Shown piece by piece: positions 1-12,556 of a DNA stretch of 64,000 bases. The stretch is from assembly GCA_020809705.1 (NCBI GenBank), contig CP085826.1:5084001-5148000 (forward strand), written 5' to 3'. Every line of letters starts with the position of its first letter. Position 1 is the first letter of the stretch. The DNA comes from Calonectria ilicicola. Taxonomy: Eukaryota; Ascomycota; Sordariomycetes; Hypocreales; Nectriaceae. Position numbers and translations under genes: made by a program. The notes under the pieces were generated by a model. That model was given only the letters and a program-made list of their open reading frames with translations. It was not told where the DNA came from and ran no database searches.

Positions 1-2
1 CA

Positions 3-260
3 TCTTCCAAAACTCGTTTTTCTAGACTGGTCCTCTTACACCCTGAACCTGCGGGACGGTCTGACATCCTTGGGGGAGTATCCACGGAGACTTCGAGGCA
101 GTTGTTGATAGATCTCGTTTCTAGAGTGCCATCCTGGGCGGTGCTCGCCATCCCCACGGAGGCGATTCGAGGGGAGGAGGTCCAAAAGTGGCTGCATGAC
201 AAAGGCTCGGGAAGTCCTTTGCACCTAATGTCTGGAGGTGCGGCGGGCTACCAAAAGTAA
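3..260 (+). CDS. C-terminal end of an unidentified protein (5' truncated)
   Basis: Frame 3 is open from the window edge to a TAA, 85 codons, with no stop. The peptide has ordinary protein composition (it contains LVSRVPSWAVLAIPTE and ends SGGAAGYQK), whereas the other two forward frames stop early. I read it as the last exon, or part of it, of a plus-strand gene that starts outside the window. I recognise no domain. A chance open frame is possible at this length. Confidence 0.4.
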   Translation, partial: SSKTRFSRLVLLHPEPAGRSDILGGVSTETSRQLLIDLVSRVPSWAVLAIPTEAIRGEEVQKWLHDKGSGSPLHLMSGGAAGYQK

Positions 261-1154
261 TGCGATGGTTTTTCACCCTGCTTTTGTCCCTATTGTATTT
301 AGGTGTCGCTATCATGATGATTATTTCCTTTTATGACTACTCTCCGATTCCTCTGGTCCAATGACTGTGATTGACTGCGTGAAATATCTTTGCCAAAACG
401 GCCAGGCCTCTGTGTATGTGAGTGATGCAACGGAACTATCAAGTAACCAAGTCGCTTGATTGGTGATGGAAGGGGCTGTCCTTACTGATGGGGCGGGAGG
501 GGGCAAAGAACTGCCCAAAAAAAGAGCACTAGCTCTAGCGTGTAGTGACCCAGTCCCATACATCCTTGTTAAAAATGTGAATATTTGACAGTGATAACTA
601 GAAAGTGCATTCAAAACCGCATCTTATTCTCATCATGTGTTTTAAGAGCATAGGAAATAGGAGCCTGATTAAAATGCTCAGTATTTTTACATCTATTTCA
701 CTTTCTGAGCAGGATGGGAGAAATATGTTTCAAGTCGTCACAATACGTCAAATTGAATATTCCAAGTTCAATGCCATATTCTTATTCCAATATCCTCCTA
801 CCTGAGAAGGTGTTATACAAAAGAAAATATAAAAGAAGGCTTGCCTCCATCATGATCAAGATTCCCATCCACCTGTCTTTCATTGCAAGATATCCTTTTG
901 CTATTCAAAAACAAATATACAATGAAACTCTCCCACCACTAGATTAAGCAAAAGGTATATATATGCGCGCTAGGTAGTCTGCTGTCCAATTGAAACACAG
1001 ATAGTAAGTAGTCTTTGCATCCTGAATATAAACGCCGTTAATGGTATCACCGCCCCGAGTAATTTGATAGAAAGCCCCTGATCCACCATGATTCATGGTC
1101 AAGGCTCATAAAGTTGAAATTTATAAAGTAGTTTAATCTTTTTTTGTCATGATT
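261..1154. other. Convergent intergenic region, no gene seen
   Basis: This lies between the partial gene at the left edge and the 3' end of the four-TM protein. It is AT-rich with no open frame that looks like protein. It presumably holds both 3' UTRs. Confidence 0.5.
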
Positions 1155-2725
1155 TTAGCGGGCCTGTCCAAAGTTGGTTTGAACTGGAGGTGGGCTTTGG
1201 ATGGCCGGACCAGTGTAAGCACCAGGAATTGGGACAGCCTCATAAGTAGGCTCGTCAGCCGCCATGGGTGCCTCCTCTTGAACGTGGAAAGTGGGTGGCG
1301 GTGGCGGCGAGCTGGAAGAGGCGAAGCCGGTCTGGGCCAATTTGGGGGTGGCGGAGGGAGCCTTGGAAGGAGGAGCCTGCAGCTTGAAGCCTGGTTCGGT
1401 GTTGTTGAACTGCGAGTGAGGCTCGACAAATTGGGTTCCGGGGGTGAAGGGGTTCTCTTCAATATCACCAAGGTTTCGGTAGGCAGCCGGGGGGTGACGA
1501 GGAGACATGGCGTATTGGCTCAGGGCGGGAGACTTGGGACCAAAGCCGGGAGTATTGGGAGCCGATTGGGTGCGAAGCTGGGCCAGGTACAGATCGGAGC
1601 GGGCACGGTCTCGCATATCCATAGATTTGAACAAGCGTCGCTTGGTGTAGTAGCGGTAGAAAACGACACTGTAGAGGATAATGCAAAGAGTTTCGATGAC
1701 AACTTCGATGATGATGCAGATCAAGGCCCAGTTCTGAAGACGACAGAGAAGTGCATAATCGACCTTGTCTCCAAAGACTTGGGACCGAGTGTTGGAGACA
1801 CAGGACCATCCCCACATATCCTTATTGTTGGACGAGTTTTTAGAGTGTTGGAAAAGAATCGCCGTGATAACCCAGAGAACCAAGCTGAGCATGAACCAAC
1901 CGATAGAGAAGAGAGTGTAGTATGTGCTGACCTTCTCGGCGCGTCGGTGACCGCCTCGGAAGTAAGCAGCAAAGACCAGGATACAAGTGGCGAGGGACAC
2001 ACAGGCCATGGCGAGAACAAGCTTTTGTGGCCAGCTGTTGGTGCTGGTGTTCCAAGAAGGCATACCGCTTTGCGAAGGTAGCGAGCGGGTGGCATTGAAA
2101 ACGGCAAAGGTCGACGACATCATGGAAATGATAATGAGAGAGCAGCTAAAGTTGACACCACGAAGGGCGAACTTGGCCAAGCGAACTCGAGCCTTGATTT
2201 TCTGTTCGATTTGTGAGTGAGTTGAACCTTGCCAAAGCGGGAGAGGTGTATGATACATACCACATCGCGAGCTTGCTCCTTCTCAGTAGATGCTTCACGC
2301 TTCTCTAGAATATCCTCCTCACGAAAGGTAGGACTGAGAGGGTTGTTGTTGAACCTTGCCGGAGTTCCAGGCACCTTCATGGCGCTCTTAAGGGGGGTTT
2401 TGGGAGTCATTGGGACGGGGATAGACTCTCGGTTGTTGATGTAACCAAAACCAATGTCGCCAGGTTGGGGCTGGGGAACGTGGAACTTTTCGGGGTCGGC
2501 GAAGGGTGATCGCGCGTCGATGGGAGAGTGTACCGATGTGGCCTCGGCGAAACGGGGAGTTCGAGGCTTGAGTGAGCCGTCTGAAGAAGACGAGCTGGAG
2601 GAACCTGTGCGGGTGGGTGTGAGATTTAGTGCGGCGGGCCGCCTCTTTTCATCTGATGATGGTGTGTTAGTTGAAAGTTCATGAGACTTCAACAAGTCTA
2701 TAATAGACGGACCTTGTCCAGCCAT
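1155..2725 (-). CDS. Fungal four-TM membrane protein, uncharacterised
   Basis: Two exons (2725..2261 and 2201..1155) joined in phase 0 across a 60-nt intron with a GTATGT donor and an AACAG acceptor give 503 residues. The N-terminal ~155 residues are Ser/Pro-rich and look disordered. Four hydrophobic spans follow at about 171-191, 216-236, 250-272 and 314-337, then a cytosolic-looking Pro-rich tail of ~160 residues with a run of five Ser-Pro-type residues. The arrangement recalls MARVEL-like tetraspan proteins, but I see no diagnostic motif, so function is unassigned. The start MAGQGPSI was chosen because the upstream in-frame ATG would add an atypical leader. Confidence 0.8.
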
Positions 2726-5592
2726 GGTTTTGTCGTCGATAATGGAGAAAGGAATACAGTAGAGTGTGTGTAATTGTCGACTTATATGATTTTTATGATG
2801 TGGTGTAGACAAAGGGGCAAATGTGTTTTCAACACAGTTGAGAGCACATTACAAGAAAAAAACAAAAGCAATCGAATGCAAATGGAGAGACCAGCTATCG
2901 AAGAGCAAAAGAGAGTACCAAAGGGGTGGGCAATCGTGGGAAGAGGCGAGTTTTGAGGTTGGCAGCAATGAGATGAGGGCGCAACCTCATTCGACGACAG
3001 CAGGCGCCGGCAGCGGGACAGGGACGCGGGAGGGGGGTCCGCAAATAGAAAGTGGAATGGCCTTACACAAGAGGGCAGAGAAGAGCTCTGATAGGTAGGA
3101 TGTTGACGCCGACTGAGTGATTCAGGTTTGGGTTAGACGCCCACGACTCTCGGATGCGTGACGGGTTGGGGCGACGATTGCAGCAGAACCCAGTCCGGCG
3201 GCTGCAAGTGAGTACTTATCGATGCACTCCTCTCACTTCTCAGCTGTTACAGGCGGGACGGAGCTTGAGCTTGAGCCAGCCGTGAGAACGAGGCCGGGGC
3301 AGTGAGTGAGCGAGTGAGTGACAGCAGGTGATGTGATGTAGGTTGCTGAGAAATCTGTCTGCTGTCAGAAAGAGGAAGACTCGGTATTATGTGGTCGTCA
3401 CCGCAAAAGTGACGGCGAGGAATTAACCAGGGCAAGCCAGCCGGGGGTGAGGCAAGGGCAGGACAAGCAGGAACAAAAAAGCACAGAGAGTAGCAGGACA
3501 GCGGTCATACCCATACACACACACGCACACACGCACAGCACAGTGAGTCCCGCATCCACATCCGCATCCGCATCCGCATGTGTCGCTACCGCTACTGCGA
3601 TAGCCGGCAGCACCCTATTTGGCATTTAGGCCTCTCGCAACCCTCGCAAGCCCGACCCCCCCGCCGCTGTGTCCATGGCCCCATTGTGGTTGGAGGTTTC
3701 GAGGACTCGGCGGCTAACCTCGACAGCGTGGATCGTGGAGAAGTGGCGTCCTGGGCTTGCGGTTGGTCAGTTGCTAGAGCCGCTCGCCAGCCCCCCCTGT
3801 CGGCACCACTATGCCGATGTCTGTTCTGATAGGCTAGCGATCTGCAGGCGCTTTTGTTTTCACTTGACCCCGCCAATCGGCGCCCAGAGCCTGGTGATGA
3901 TGTTCAGCCACCTGCAGCCCTTGCAGACCTCAGCGGCAACATGGAGGACGGGATTCGCAGTCTCACGTATGGCGATCCACCCTTAGCCCACACACGGTCT
4001 TTGTCCCGACGACGGATGCACCATCAGAGCTCGAGCATGTGCACACACGCATGCCACGACCTGCTGGTCTGACTTGGCGAGCTGCTCTTTCGGACTTGAA
4101 CGGGTCGGGTGTGACGCTCTCATGCTGCGTCAACGCACAGCAGCGGTTAAACCTGGCTGACAGCGTCATTTTTGCCTCTTCGACTCAGGCTTCAGTCGTC
4201 GTCGCTGCTGTGTGGCCAGGTCTGACAAATTGCCATACTGTGTGCCATCATTGAATGTGCTTATTATCGTCATCTCCGACAAAAGTATGTGTGCAATTGC
4301 AAGGCGCAGTCGTCATGAAATCCTGCTGTCGTGAGCCCTAGGTCAGTAAATATATGTATCGTTAAATCCCCTTCCACTGCCATCATCAGCATCATCGCCC
4401 AGCGGCCGACCGATTTCTTGCGCTTCGTGCACATGATCCCCCACGAGGACACATCACATTTATCCGTGCAGCCTGCAAGAATGAGCTTTTTTCTTTTCTT
4501 TTTCCTTGCCACTGGCGGAGGTTGGTGACCAGCATGCATCCCCTCACCCTCGAAGTCACCATTGTAACCCCAGTCTTACCCATGTCTGACCTCCAACTTA
4601 ATCTCTATAATTAGCTTTGTGCGCACTTTTGGCTGCTGTGATGGAAAGGTGTCGCATGCATAGAGTGGGTTTCCATTTTTGATCGACTCTCTCTCGGTGC
4701 TTAAACTGCTCATTGATGATTCATCCCGCATCTTGTTGTTCGTCCCAAATGATAGGGAGATACTGATAAGTACCATCTAGCGCTGATTGGGGGTGTCGCT
4801 TCAACTGGTGCTGGGGCCAATGAGCTTAAAACCTGGAGCAACTGCCTGGAGCAAAATCCAGTCCGGGTATGCAAACTCACGGATTATAACAAATTGAGTA
4901 GGGTTTGCGGTTGCTGTGATTTTCTCGATAACATAGTTATCAAAGGTGATGACGCTCGTCACCATCTTCAGACTATTTGGTGAATGCTCAAGTTATGCGT
5001 AGCTTAATCACGTGCCGTAATAAAGTCACTTTTGCGAGCTCTCTTCAAATTAGGATACAGAGAAAAATGATCTTAATCATGTTGAAAGAACCATTGCGCT
5101 AGTTCGAGACCCTTCTTCTACTTCTCTTACCATACAGTTGAGGCATGAGAGTGGGATACAATTAAATGATTTGCTGCACGCTAGCACTGAGTGATAGCTG
5201 GACTAGAAAAAAAATTGTGCAACTATTTGATGTGTGCAAACCTATGCAAATGTGGCCGTGCCACTTCAAACCCGATGATGTGGCGCCCCGAGCTTCTCCC
5301 GATGAGGGGCAACAAATCCTTATCAGTTTATCAGGCTTTATCAGGATTAGCGCGTAAGAGTCATAGTCGTCCCAACTAACTGCACACGAGGAATTTTGCC
5401 AACATCAAGGCGAAATACGCAAATCCTCAGATCTTCGCGACGCTAGACCTGGGAACACCTCGAGAGACCCTATAATCTTCGAGGATAATTTTCTCCCGAC
5501 CCCGAAGACCGATTTTTACACCCAAATTGTCCTGACTGCGGCTCCACGATCAATATTCCTCTTGAAATTTGGCGAATTGCCCCACCTCGACC
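2726..5592. promoter_or_regulatory. Long divergent intergenic region with short tandem repeats
   Basis: This 2.9 kb lies head-to-head between the four-TM protein and eIF2 gamma. I find no convincing gene. It holds a CA/CGCA microsatellite (about 3511-3540) followed by CATCCG hexamer repeats (about 3551-3580). The last ~150 bases are a C/A-rich leader ahead of the eIF2 gamma ATG. Confidence 0.5.
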
Positions 5593-7243
5593 ATGTCTGC
5601 CAACGGCGACCCCAAGTACGACGACATCGAGTCTGAGTCCGACTCTGGTGAGTCGGTGAACCACAACGAGAACACCGAGGGTCTCGATGAGAAGCCTCTC
5701 AAGTCTGCCCTCAAGAACGCCAACCCAGCCATTGCCGAACCTGCGGCTCAAAGGCCCCCGCTGCCCCCGCAAACCGACCCCAAAGACCTCGATGTCTCAA
5801 CCCTCACTCCCTTGACGCCCGAGATTATCGCCCGACAAGCCACCATCAACATTGGTACCATCGGCCACGTCGCTCACGGAAAGTCAACTGTCGTTAAGGC
5901 CATCTCCGGTGTCCAGACCGTTCGATTCAAGAATGAGCTGATCCGAAACATTACCATTAAGCTGGGTTACGCCAACGCCAAGATCTACAAGTGCGACAAC
6001 CCTCAATGCCCTCGACCTGGATGCTATCGAAGTTACAAGAGTGAGAAGGAGGTTGATCCCCCTTGCGAGAGAGATGGTTGTGAGGGTACCTACAGGTTAT
6101 TGCGACATGTCTCGTAAGTTGCGCACACCGGCACGCTAGCTGAGAGCTCTACTGACCTAGCTAGCTTTGTGGACTGTCCCGGTCACGATATTCTGATGAG
6201 CACCATGTTGTCAGGTGCCGCCGTCATGGACGCTGCACTTCTTCTTATCGCTGGCAATGAATCTTGCCCCCAGCCCCAGACCTCCGAGCATTTGGCTGCC
6301 ATTGAGATTATGAAGCTTGACAAGATCATCATCCTCCAGAACAAGGTTGATCTTATGCGAGAAGAGGCCGCCCAGCAGCACTACCAGTCAATTCTCAAGT
6401 TTATCCGAGGCACTGTCGCTGGAAAGTCCCCTGTTATCCCCATCTCCGCTCAGCTTAAGTTCAACATTGATGCCGTAAACGAGGCTATCGTTAACACCAT
6501 TCCCGTCCCCCCCCGAGACTTCAGCATGGACCCCCACATGATTGTCATTCGATCATTTGATGTCAACAAGCCCGGTGCTGAAATTGACGACCTCAAGGGT
6601 GGTGTTGCTGGTGGTAGTATCCTTCACGGTGTCGTCAAGCTGGGTGACGAGATTGAGATCCGACCTGGTATCGTCTCTCGTGATGAGAGCGGTGCCCTTA
6701 AGTGCACACCCATCTTCAGCCGAGTCGTCTCACTCAACTCCGAGGCCAACGATCTCAAGTATGCTGTGCCTGGTGGTCTTATTGGTGTTGGAACCCGCAT
6801 CGACCCTACCCTATGCCGAGCTGATCGTCTTGTTGGTTTCGTTCTGGGTCTCAAGGGCCGTCTTCCTGAGATCTACAGTGAAATCGAAGTCAACTTCTAC
6901 CTGCTCCGACGACTTCTCGGTGTACGAACTGCTGATGGCAAGCAGGCCAAGGTTGCCAAGCTGGCCAAGAACGAGGTCATCATGGTTAACATTGGTTCCA
7001 CCTCTACCGGTGCCAAGGTCGCCGCTATCAAGAACGATGCTGCTAAGCTGGTTCTGACCAGCCCTGCCTGTACCAACATTGGCGAGAAGGTCGCCCTGAG
7101 CCGACGTATCGAGAAGCACTGGCGTCTTATTGGATGGGCTACCATCGCTGCGTGAGTGAACCTTCTTTTGCAACGACTGTTTTGTGATTTTTGCTAACTT
7201 TGACATGCTTAGTGGTGTTACCCTTGAGCCCAGCACTTCTTAA
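5593..7243 (+). CDS. GCD11: Translation initiation factor eIF2 subunit gamma
   Basis: This is the GTPase core of eIF2, which with GTP carries initiator Met-tRNA to the 40S subunit. Exons 5593..6113, 6165..7151 and 7213..7243 give 512 residues. The G1 loop GHVAHGKS is near residue 91, the DCPGH G3 motif near 177 and NKVD (G4) near 233. The Cys-rich insert typical of eIF2 gamma (CDNPQC, then CERDGC) lies between G1 and G3. Domain II and III follow ([28 protein letters not shown]). The first intron splits the codon just before FVDCPGHD; the last exon encodes only GVTLEPSTS. The acidic N-terminal extension of ~75 residues is usual for fungi. The start is the first in-frame ATG giving MSANGD. Confidence 0.97.
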
Positions 7244-7642
7244 ACGACTGGGATTTACAAAAAAAAATCGGTTGGGCGAGAACCTGTAACGCACGATCTT
7301 CGGTTATGCAAAACTTCCGGAAACGCGGGTTGCCAAGGAAGGCAGAGTCTTCAGCGGCTTTTTGAGTAGACGGCCGGCGCAAGAATAAGGCCTGGTGTTT
7401 ATTGTGGTCTTCGGAAAACAGGGGGATAACGGTTAGACATGTCCCCCAGAGGGGAGTTTGGAAGGGGGCATGTGTAGCGGATAGCTAGCTGTTGTTAGTT
7501 ACGTTGTAAATGCATGACGAGGTTACGATGCCTCTCGGAAAAGAGAAAAAAGTTATGTCACAGCAGCTACACTTAAGGAAGTGTCGTTCAAACTTGGCAG
7601 AATGATAAAATGGGCGGTATCATAAGTCCTCAAATTAGGTAT
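7244..7642. other. Convergent 3' intergenic region
   Basis: This lies between the 3' ends of eIF2 gamma and the Laa2-like gene. I see no gene and read it as 3' UTR sequence. Confidence 0.5.
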
Positions 7643-9262
7643 CTATTTCCTGACTTTCCTTGCATGCTTTACCAAGTTCTCTATCACCCCCTCAAACGCC
7701 TCTCTGTCCCCTATTTTTTCGTCTGTCCTCTTTTTCCAGTATTCTAGAGCATCCTTGGCGGTACCCTCCATGGCTTCCAGCTTCGCCACGTGAGATTTGA
7801 GTTCTTCATCAGTCATGCCGTTCAATGCTTCATCTGTTGTCATGCACAAGTGACGGGCAGCCACGAGATCCAGCTCTGGCTGCGGTGGGGGGCCCTTTCG
7901 TTTCTTCTTGCCCTGAGTGTCCACCGAGGTCGATGATGCATTGTTTTCGCCTTGCTTTAACCGCGATGCGGACCGTGAGTCGAGTGATGTGCGAGGGGAA
8001 TTTGAGAGAGCACTGAGGGAAGGAAGAACAAGCTTCTTTTGCTTTGAGGCAGGCAGAATCTCGTCAAGGTCGACAGGGACTCCTAATGAAACAAGGAACA
8101 GCCGGCGAATGCGGGATCGAATCCAGTCAGGGGGGGCGAGAGGCGGAGGAGCAACGAGTTGAGACCAGAGAGATGCAGACCGAGGGGTGTGGAATATGGT
8201 AGCATCTTTGGAAAGGGGCGGGAAGGCGGGGAAATCCAGTTCTTCGGGGGAGAAGAGACTGGCCAAGTAGGGTTCTGTAGATGATATGACTGAGTCTAGA
8301 TCTAGACCATCAAAATCGGGTATCGGCTGAGAATATGTGAGTAACAAGAAGTCGTTAAAAGAGGGTGGAAACATACAAATGGTAATTGTTGTGGTTGAGC
8401 TGGTAGAGGGTTAGCAGCTGGGGCGGGAGCGGTTTCTGCTTGTTGAAAGCCGTCTTCGAAATCATCGAAATCGTCATCTTCGTTACCCTCCTCGAAGTCG
8501 TCGAAATCATCGCCAAAATCATCACCATCGTCGCCTTCTTCATTGTCCTCTTCTTCCTCTTCTTCATCGTCCTCATCTTCTACAGGAGGTGCCAGAGGGG
8601 CCAGAGGGGTCAGAGGGGCCTGAATGCTTGTGTTTTCGGCTGGGGTCTCCTCGACAGGAGAACCTGGGGGGGATGATGGGTCTTCTATGGCCCAAATGTT
8701 AATGCTATGCTGGTTTGTGACATAAGATAAATTTATCGTTGCATACCAACGTCATTTTCGCCTTCTATGGCCTTGATGTGTCCTTCTGAATCCATGACAA
8801 TATCGGGTGATGCATCCACTTTGTGCTTTTCTTCATAATTGGGAGACGACGGTTGAGGGACATCCCCCGAAGATTCTTCCAGAGTAGTAACCACGGCGAC
8901 ATCTACTGTAGACGAAGATTTTTGTGATAGAGCGTCGTCGTTGGTGGCGGGGATAGCGATCTCATCAGGTTGCGCATCTTGCTGACGTTTTTCGTAGGCC
9001 TCGGTACCCGGAACCTCGCCGTAAGACGGTTCATCATCGACCTTCTCCACCCGGGTTTTGGGAATGGGCGAAGCAACACTAGGGCTAACAGGTGCAGATT
9101 GGGCGTCGGTAAACTGATCTTCGGAATCGGTATATTCGGCTGGCACTGAGTCAGAGGGAGCATCAAACAAATCGTGGACTGATCCGTCCTACCTAAGTCA
9201 TGGGCTCCAGGGTCTCCAATGGGGGCCCCTTTTGGAGGCTCAAGGTTCTCGCTATCCGGCAT
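7643..9262 (-). CDS. Aftiphilin/Laa2-like acidic protein (probable AP-1/clathrin accessory)
   Basis: The supported exons are 9262..8747 (with a problem inside), 8684..8377 and 8326..7643. The product has an N-terminal region with TEYTDSED-type acidic repeats. A very acidic middle follows, with DDFGDDFDDF and DDDFDDF motifs, which resemble the clathrin/AP ear-binding DFGDF motifs of aftiphilin and yeast Laa2. The helical C-terminal region contains PDFDGLDLD and a Lys-rich coiled end. The family assignment rests on these motifs and overall layout, so the role in AP-1 traffic is inference. Oddity: the first exon is not in one frame. MPDSENLEPPKG and LFDAPSDSVPAEY are out of register by one base near 9166-9200. 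Either a 47-nt intron (GTAGGA donor to CTCAG, which deletes LFDAPSDS) or a missing base explains it. Confidence 0.7.
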
Positions 9263-9936
9263 TATGGGAAGAGAAACGGTATATACTGCGTTGAGTGGCG
9301 CGGGATCGAAAGGAGGGACTTCCAGATGGACATGTGATGCTCGATCGGCGGCGTGGGGCAAGGCGAAGACGAGTTCGTGTCGATTTGGACCGGTATGGCC
9401 GCAGGGGCTGGCCTAAATATGAAAAAAATCAGGGTTGAAGCATTCCGACAGCTACCTAAAGGCAGCAATCCGTTGAGTTGAACCAGAAACAGAGCGACGA
9501 CTCGGCCGGGGATTCTTTACGCTGCTCAGAAAGGAGGTGTGGTCATTGAGTCTCGAAGCTTGGTGGTGAGCTTCATCACGTGGGGCGTGTTGCAGTGGCG
9601 GCTCATTCCGCCTGTGATCGAGTGGGTACGTACCTTGCCGTTTCTCGCAGCCTGGCGCGCCTGAGCGCCTGGACCAGCGCGTGGAGCTAGCAACCATCAC
9701 CGCAAAAAAAGCTGAGTTGACAAACACTTGGGTCAACATCAGGGCATCCCATTGCCATCAACGCCAATACCCAACCGACACATATCGACTCCTCTCTGGA
9801 GCTCCGAAGGGTTCGAACCATCTCCAGCCTCCTTGTTTCCACTTTGATGGTTGATTGTTTAATCGTCTCCTTTGTAAGCGCTGCGACCGACGACGTGCGA
9901 ATTTGAGGAACTCGATCCTCAACCCCAGCCTCCATC
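9263..9936. promoter_or_regulatory. Divergent promoter region, Laa2-like gene and NSP1
   Basis: These 674 bases separate the two divergent start codons. No coding potential was found, so it must hold both 5' leaders and core promoters. Confidence 0.5.
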
Positions 9937-12187
9937 ATGTCGTTTAACTTCGGGACCCCAAGCTCGTCGAGCGCGCCTGCGAACAACACGACTTCGGCGC
10001 CAGCTGCTGGAGGACTCTTTGGAGGTGCCGCCGCTGGTACCCCCAAGTTTTCTTTCGGCCCGGCTGGCGGGAACAACACCACAACCGCTGGCGGCTCAGG
10101 CTCTCTTTTTGGAGGACAAAACAACTCTGCAGCCAAACCTGCTGGCGGGCTGTTCGGCGGCGGTGCCGCGACAACCAATGCCTCTTCAACCCCGACCTCA
10201 TCTGGTCCTAGCCTCTTTGGTGGGAATACGTCGACTACTCCTGCGTCCGGTGGTCTCTTTGGAGGAGGCGCTGCATCCACAACTCCCGCGACAACGTCAG
10301 CCCCTGCCTCTGGCGGTCTCTTTGGCGGAGGGGCAGGCACGAACGCTGCACCTGCTTCTGGAGGATTGTTTGGAAATAATGCCGCGGCTAGCAAGCCGAC
10401 ATCAAACCTGTTTGGCGGCGGTGCTGCTTCTACCACACCAAGCTCTGGAGGTCTCTTCGGTGGACAGAACAATACCACACAGGCACAGGGAGCAGTAACT
10501 ACGGCGGCTCCCGCAGCTGGCATGTTTGCTAGCACCAGTAACTCATTGTTCGGGGGCAAGCCTGCAGGTGCGACTCCCGCGACTACGACAGCCCCTACAG
10601 CCACTCCTGCAAAGCCATTGTTCTCTCTACCATCCACTACACCTGCTGGAGCTCCTCCAGCCGACTCGTCAAAGCAACCTGGATCCAACCTTTTCCAAAA
10701 CACCGCTGCCCCAACATCAGGTGCATCTAATCTGTTTGGTGGAGCAAAGCCTGCTGCTCCCGCAAGCACTTCTGCTCAACCTGCCGCCGCAGCTCCAGCG
10801 GCATCGGGACTCTTTGGCGGTGGTGCGCAGGCGTCTGCTGGTGGACTGTTTGGCGGAAAACCAGCAGCAGCAGCTCCTGCGCCTGGTGGATTGTTTGGAG
10901 GTGGCGGTGCAACAGCTGCTCAAGCAACAGCTTCAACCCAGGCCGCAGCCAGTTCGACTGCTGGTGCAAGCTCCCTGTTTGGCGGTGCCAAGCCTGCCGC
11001 ACCCGCAGCTTCTGCCCCCAGTGCTACGCCCGCTTCTGGAGGGCTCTTTGGAGGAAGCGCGGCCACAACGGCGGCTGCATCAGCTACAACAACTACCGCT
11101 ACTGGCGGAGGTTTGTTCGGCGCGAAGCCTGCTACAACCCCGGCGGCCGGTGCTACTCCGGCGGCCCCTGCCACCGGTGGTCTATTTGGCGGTGCTGCTA
11201 AGCCTGCAACCGACTCGAAGCCAGCCGGCTCCCTCTTTGGTGGCGCTGCGGCTACAGGTCAGGCCCAGACTCCAGCTGCTACCGCAGGTGCGGCGGCCAC
11301 ATCTGCGGCAGCGCCTGTAGCAACCTCCGCAGCTCCGGCCGCTGGCGGCTTATTCGGAGCCAAGCCTGCTACAGCTGAACCCGCGAAGGATGCCGCAAAG
11401 CCCATGACCCAGAATGGAATTGCCGGAACCACAGGAACCACCAACACATTGGGTGCTTCCACCACGGGACCAACTTCGCAGATTGCCCGCCTCAAGAACA
11501 AGACCATGGAGGATATTGTCACTCGATGGGCCTCGGATCTTTCCAAATACCAGAAGGAGTTCAAAGAGCAGGCAACTACTGTTTCGACTTGGGATCGAAA
11601 CCTTGTAGAGAATGGCGAGAAGATCCAAAAGCTTTATCTTGATACATTCGAGGCTGAGCGAGCAAGCCATGAGATTGAACGTCAACTGGCTGCGGTCGAG
11701 AGCCAACAGGATGAGCTAGAAGCTTGGCTGGATCGATATGAATCTGAAGTTCAGGACATGTTCGCTAAGCAACTCGGCCCCGGCGAGCAGCTTGCCGGCC
11801 CCGACCAGGAGCGTGAGAGAACTTACAAGCTGGCAGAGAAATTGACACAGCAACTGGACGAGAAGTCACGAGATTTGTCAAAGATGGTGAAGGAAATTAA
11901 TGACATCTCAGGCACATTGAACAAGGGTGTCAAACCTGAGGACCCTGTAAGTATCATGCAGATTGGAGAAGAAATACACAAGCTAATACGCAAAACAGCT
12001 GAGCCAGATCGTCCGCGTTCTCAATGGCCACCTCACGCAGTTGCAGTGGATCGATGCTAATGCCTCGGCCCTCCAAGCTAAGGTGGTCTCTGCCCAGAAA
12101 TCAAGCAGTAACTTGGCAGGTCATTATGCGGGCTCGGACAATGATGCGGCTGAGAGCTTTTATCGATCGTACATTGGACGGCGATGA
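9937..12187 (+). CDS. NSP1: Nucleoporin Nsp1 (Nup62 homologue)
   Basis: This is an FG nucleoporin of the central channel (Nsp1-Nup57-Nup49) and of the cytoplasmic Nup82 complex. Exons 9937..11946 and 11999..12187 (52-nt intron) give 732 residues. Residues 1 to ~490 are low-complexity Ala/Thr/Pro/Ser/Gly with more than 25 FG dipeptides, nearly all GLFGG or LFGG type and only one FSFG near the start. Residues ~500-732 are the Nsp1_C coiled coil: LKNKTMEDIVTRW, then heptad-like helices, then LNGHLTQLQWIDANASAL. The terminal exon is needed to complete that last helix and ends SFYRSYIGRR. The first exon by itself would read on into noncoding sequence. Confidence 0.96.
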
Positions 12188-12556
12188 AGAATTCAGGAGG
12201 TGGGGGATGTATTTTGCTGATTTTGGAGTTTTGGTAAGAATTGAAGGAAACCAGGGTAATTTCATAACAAGAACGAAGGTGGAGCGATGATTGAGGCGGG
12301 GGAGACCGGTTTCATAATCGACACGTTTGCAGTGAGTGCAACTCAATTGTTTGATGTGTGGTGCATTCGGAGCGCGAAATATATAAATGTTCTTGTACAC
12401 TAGCTAAACTGTGGAAAAGGCAAGCTCTGGATGAGTTGGCAATTTTTCGATGCGATTCGCTGACGAACTTGAGACAATCTTCCGCACCTGGTTTCCCCGC
12501 AAGCTTAAGCGCCCGAGATATCCGTTAACGTCAATTGGACATTGTGAGACGCTTCT
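12188..12556. other. Convergent 3' intergenic region
   Basis: This lies between the NSP1 and ATPase-inhibitor stop codons. I see no gene. Confidence 0.5.

Noticed and set aside
1149..2081. 310-codon plus-strand frame opposite the four-TM gene
   Set aside because: It is the complement of a well-supported spliced gene and has no protein-like features.
9687..10769. 360-codon minus-strand frame opposite NSP1
   Set aside because: Its repeats mirror the FG-repeat DNA of NSP1, whose C-terminal domain clearly sets the coding strand.
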